Origin: Terrabacter sp. MAHUQ-38
GTDB taxonomy: Bacteria > Actinomycetota > Actinomycetes > Actinomycetales > Dermatophilaceae
Direction of reading: 5' to 3'
NCBI RefSeq assembly: GCF_014518425.1
Contig: NZ_JACVCU010000002.1
Coordinates: forward strand, 62,001-126,000
DNA length: 64,000 nt
Shown in pieces: positions 61,057 to 64,000 of this stretch. The notes beneath the pieces are model-generated. The model was not told the origin of the DNA and made no database searches. It saw nothing but the letters and a program-made list of their open reading frames with translations. Each line of letters opens with the position of its first letter. Within the stretch, counting starts at the first letter, position 1. The position numbers were made by a program, and so were the translations under genes.

Positions 61057-61626
61057 TCAGGATGCGACCGGTGGTCCGTCCAACACCGTGGGGACGTACT
61101 CGACCAGCTGGATCCGCCCGTCGAACGTGCGGCTGTCGACCATGTCGAGAGCGACGTCTGGGTAGCCGTCGTAGATTCGCTCCCGGCCGGTGGCTCCCGT
61201 GATGACTGGGAACATCACGACCCGGAACCGGTCGACGACGCCGGCTTTGATCAGCGAGCGGCACAATGTGAGGCTCCCGATGGTGCGCATCGACCTGTCG
61301 CCGGTGTCTCTCATCGTCCGAACAGCCTCGACCGCGTCGCCGGCGACCAAGGTCGAGCTCTCCCACTCCAGCGGTTCCGTCAGCGTGTTGGAGAAGACGA
61401 TCTTGGACATCCCTCCCAGCACGTCGGTCCCCGGCTCGCCCTCCTTCGTAAAGGAGTACATGAGCCGGTAGGTGTTCGCTCCCATCAGGACCTTGTAGCT
61501 TCCTTCAGGGCTCTCAGCCAACCAGGCAAGGTACTCCGGCCCTTGCAGGCCCCACCAGCCCGGCCAGCCCTCCGCGGACGCGTACCCGTCGAGCGAGGTG
61601 ATGAAGTCGACCACAAGCTCAGTCAT
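61057..61626 (-). CDS. Dihydrofolate reductase/RibD C-terminal domain family protein
   Basis: A 189-residue NADPH-binding reductase-fold protein. It opens VVDFITSLDGYASAEGWPGWWG, the common start of this actinobacterial family, and has LMGANTYRLMYSF and a late SLTLCRSLIKAGVVDRFRVV strand-helix unit. Such proteins are annotated as DHFR-like but rarely have shown activity. It is convergent with the GH3 gene and is alone. Confidence 0.85.
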   Translation of the reverse strand: MTELVVDFITSLDGYASAEGWPGWWGLQGPEYLAWLAESPEGSYKVLMGANTYRLMYSFTKEGEPGTDVLGGMSKIVFSNTLTEPLEWESSTLVAGDAVEAVRTMRDTGDRSMRTIGSLTLCRSLIKAGVVDRFRVVMFPVITGATGRERIYDGYPDVALDMVDSRTFDGRIQLVEYVPTVLDGPPVAS

Positions 61627-61776
61627 CCGAATTCCCCTCTCTGTAAGCAGCCCAGTCTGCCTCCGGCAGCCACATCAGACCCGGTTCGCGTCAGGGGCAA
61701 CCGATGCGTGTGAGACCTCGCGCGTCTTCGGGCCACCGCTGTCGGACGCCTCACCGGCATGGCCAGCACACCTCTG

Positions 61777-61911
61777 TCACGTGTTTCGGATCGTAGCCGT
61801 CTCGGCGTTCCGGCGATCCGTGATGCGGTAGGTCTGGGTCGTCAGTCCCTTCGTGATGGACTGCAAGTCGACCAGCTCGAGTCGGATTTCGGGGCCGGCC
61901 ACCCGGGTCAT
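61777..61911 (-). CDS. Unrecognised 44-residue reading frame, possible gene remnant beside the IS element
   Basis: A frame starting at ATG 61911, four bases after GGAGG, encodes MTRVAGPEIRLELVDLQSIT and on to a stop at 61777. Codon use is coding-like. The frame is open further upstream to 61974, up to the transposase stop, so it could be the tail of a gene cut by the IS insertion or a genuine small gene. No family is recognised. The rest of 61627-61970 shows nothing I can name. Confidence 0.3.
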   Translation of the reverse strand: MTRVAGPEIRLELVDLQSITKGLTTQTYRITDRRNAETATIRNT

Positions 61912-61970
61912 GCCGCCTCCGATGCGGGACGGCCATCTAACTTGGTTACCGGATCTGGCTCCCCTCTGTG

Positions 61971-63160
61971 TCAAGACGCCGCCGGCAGGGCCGTTCTGGG
62001 GTGGGTGGTGGCGGGTCCGGGAAGTGGCTTGTCCGAAGAGTTGGTGTGGGGTTGTGAGCCGGCCGCGCTGGAGTCAGAGTCGTCACCCTGGTGCCCTCCC
62101 GGGCCCGTCGTCATGTGCCGGGCGGCGTCGGCGAGCATGGTGCGGTACACGATGTCGGACAGGCGTCGTTTCAGCAGCCGCATCGCTTCGTTCGATGTTT
62201 TGCCTCGGGCTTTGGTTCGGTCGAAGTAGGCGCGCCCTTCGGTCGGGTTGCGCAGCTGCACGGTGGCCATGATGTGCAGCACCCGGTTGATCTGACGGTT
62301 CCCGCCGCGAGAGAGCCGGTGCCGGGTGTGATCACCGGAGGACGCGTCGATGGGCGCGGTGCCGGTCCAGGAGGCGAAGTGGTTGTTGTCCGGGAACCGG
62401 GTGATGTCCCCGACCTCGACCAGTAACCGGGCTGCGCCGGAGGGGCCGATGCCGTGCAGGTCGGTCAGGGTCGTGCCCGTGGCTGCGAGTAGCTCCGTGA
62501 GCTCTTTGTCCGCGGCCTTCTTCCGGGCGTAGATCCGTTCGAGGTCGCCGACCAACTCGGCCGCGACCCGACGACGGGCCTTGCCGGCGACGTCGCGCGG
62601 GCGCACCGTCGCCAGGAGCTTCTCGCCTGCGCCGCGGACAGGTCCTTCTTCGCTCCGCCCGGAATCAGTTCGAGCAGAAGATGATGCAGCTGAGAGACCA
62701 TCCGCGTGTGGTCCTCCCCCAGGGCCGGCGCCGGTCGGCCAGCACCCGCAGGACCGCCAGTTGCTCGTCGTTGATGACCGGGCGCAGCCCGGCCATCCGG
62801 ACCCCGACCAGGGCGATGGAGTGCGCGTCCGTCGCGTCGGTCTTGCGGCCCTGCCCGGTCGCGAACATCCGTACCCGGGCGGACAGCTTCGGCGGGACAT
62901 CGATGACCTGCTCACCGTCAGCGAGCAGCCGCAACGCGACGTGGCGGCCGATGCCGTTACACCCCTCAACCACCCAGACCCGCTCCGGACAGACCCACCT
63001 CGAGCATGGCCCGGTAACCGGCTTGGTCGGTGTCGAACCGGCCCCCACTCAGGACGGACTCCTCGGGGCCCATCACCTCGATCGTGACCGACGTCTTATG
63101 CGGATCCATCCCAATCACCACACGCCTTGATCCACGCTCGTGCACGTCCCTCTCCTTCAT
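61971..63160 (-). pseudogene. IS110-family transposase with three frameshifts
   Basis: The pieces together make one IS110 transposase. The N-terminal DEDD part starts at 63160 (RRVVIGMDPHKTSVTIEVMG). It breaks near 62995 and continues WVVEGCNGIGRHVALRLLADGE to ATDAHSIALVGVRMAGL. It breaks again near 62725 (then MVSQLHHLLLELIPGGAKKD) and near 62625 (then KLLATVRPRDVAGKARRRV). The C-terminal transposase_20 part follows (LHGIGPSGAARLLVEVGDI; FASWTGTAPIDASSGD; RGGNRQINRVLHIMA) and stops at 61971. Three independent shifts mean it is dead unless the sequence is poor here. Confidence 0.85.
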
Positions 63161-63360
63161 CGAACCGAAACTGGTCGTCGAGCCGGGAGGGCAACGCTGC
63201 TTCGAGCTGGGGCATACCCCTCTTGAGCCTCTCCTTGCCCTGGCGACGTCCGGGCTGCGCAGGCCAGATGAGAGCCACACCAGCAGGGTGAGCAGCCGAA
63301 TTGAGAGCGACAGCCCGGACGCCTGGACCGAGCCTTGCCAGGCACCGATCCTGCGTCAAT
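61971..63360 (-). mobile_element. Degenerate IS110-family insertion sequence (ends not defined)
   Basis: The element covers the broken transposase and probably part of the ~200-base non-coding stretch upstream of its start (63161-63398). IS110 elements have no clear terminal inverted repeats, and I saw no target duplication, so the outer limits are approximate. Confidence 0.55.
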
Positions 63361-63398
63361 GAAACAAGCAGCCGATGAGCGGATGTGCATGCGTGTCG

Positions 63399-64000
63399 TC
63401 AGCAGCTGGTCTTGAAGCCGCCGTTGCTGTACAGGATCTGACCCGTGATCCACGACCCTGCGTCGGACATGAGGAAGCGGACCAGATCGCCGGTGTCCTG
63501 CGGCGAACCGAGCCGGCCGACGGGGGTCTGCTTCGTTCCCAGTTCACGGATCTCCGGTGTCATCCAGCCGGTGTCGATCGGCCCCGGGTTGATGACATTG
63601 GCACGGATTCCGCGCGGGCCGAGCTCGACCGCAGCGGCGATCACCACACGATCGAGGGCGCCCTTGCTGGCGCCATACGGCAGGTTGTCCACCGTGTGGT
63701 CGCTGGTGAGTGCGACAATCCGCGCGGTCACCTCCGTGGTCTGTAGGTCAGGGACTCGATCCGCGACAGCCTTGATGAGCAGCCAGGTAGCGCGAGCGTT
63801 GACGGCGAAGTGCCGTTCCCAGCTCTCGACGCTGGTGTCCAGGATCGAGCTGTTGACGCTCTCGCAATGTGACATGACCAAGCCCGCGAGATCACCATGG
63901 GCTGCCGCTGCCTGCACTAGCCGACCAGGCTCCTCGATGTCGGCCAGGTCTCCTGGGAATAGGTCGACGCGCCGCCCCAGTGCCCGGCATGCGTCGGCGA
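63399..64000 (-). CDS. Short-chain dehydrogenase/reductase, 5' end beyond the window
   Basis: About 200 residues of an SDR. The frame is open to the right edge without a needed start, so the N-terminal NAD(P) glycine motif is outside. The catalytic tyrosine and lysine are in PYGASKGALDRVV, with the serine in IVALTSDHT. NPGPIDTGWM and the C-terminal WITGQILYSNGGF are typical of FabG-like classical SDRs. Substrate unknown. The gene lies just upstream of the dead IS110 element. Confidence 0.85.
   Translation of the reverse strand, partial: ADACRALGRRVDLFPGDLADIEEPGRLVQAAAAHGDLAGLVMSHCESVNSSILDTSVESWERHFAVNARATWLLIKAVADRVPDLQTTEVTARIVALTSDHTVDNLPYGASKGALDRVVIAAAVELGPRGIRANVINPGPIDTGWMTPEIRELGTKQTPVGRLGSPQDTGDLVRFLMSDAGSWITGQILYSNGGFKTSC

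Overview
The window is high-GC DNA from an actinobacterium. The evidence is strong third-position GC, frequent GTG starts, ATGA start/stop overlaps, a mycothiol-dependent formaldehyde dehydrogenase, a PASTA-less Ser/Thr kinase and a DesA3-type desaturase with its own flavoprotein. A Micrococcales relative such as Intrasporangiaceae is my guess; no rRNA is present to confirm it. I saw no tRNA, rRNA or CRISPR array.

Layout. 1-10 kb: a truncated FUSC-like protein, a YihY/BrkB membrane protein, a Ser/Thr kinase, an isoquinoline-oxidoreductase-like molybdenum hydroxylase pair, and PEP synthase with its PpsR regulator. 10-14.3 kb: an acyl desaturase, its reductase/ferredoxin and a PucR-like regulator. 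14.3-17.5 kb: FdhD and a YdeP-type formate dehydrogenase-like oxidoreductase. 17.6-48.9 kb: a large choline/glycine betaine catabolic island. 49.2-52.9 kb: a small zinc-ribbon-like protein, a secreted phospholipase C and a frameshifted glycerophosphodiesterase. 53.0-59.3 kb: a one-module NRPS-like membrane protein with an M1 peptidase, a phosphopantetheinyl transferase and a small helical protein. 59.5-64 kb: a GH3/peptidoglycan-binding exoprotein, a DHFR-like reductase, a decayed IS110 element and a truncated SDR.

How the island works (inference from gene families). Choline and betaine enter through the BCCT carrier and the ProVWX importer. BetA and an aldehyde dehydrogenase make glycine betaine. 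A three-component Rieske monooxygenase (oxygenase, Rieske ferredoxin, FAD reductase) removes the first methyl group as formaldehyde. A GcvT-fused dimethylglycine oxidase and heterotetrameric sarcosine oxidase (SoxBDAG) remove the other two onto tetrahydrofolate. GlyA makes serine and two SdaA enzymes make pyruvate, which the nearby PEP synthase could send to gluconeogenesis. Surplus one-carbon units can leave through FolD and PurU as formate; free formaldehyde is handled by MscR and an MBL hydrolase. The FdhF/FdhD pair may oxidise the formate.

The main new observation is regulatory. Eight pairs of a 16-bp imperfect palindrome (consensus about NTGCGNNATNCGCAAC), always 19 bp apart and in the same orientation relative to the gene, sit in front of seven transcription units of the island. 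They are the likely operators of the IclR-family protein encoded in its middle. The glyA-sox operon lacks them and instead has a GntR gene beside a TGATATATCA palindrome. The second notable system is the NRPS-like protein at 53-57 kb, whose hand-read specificity residues suggest a basic amino acid such as lysine.
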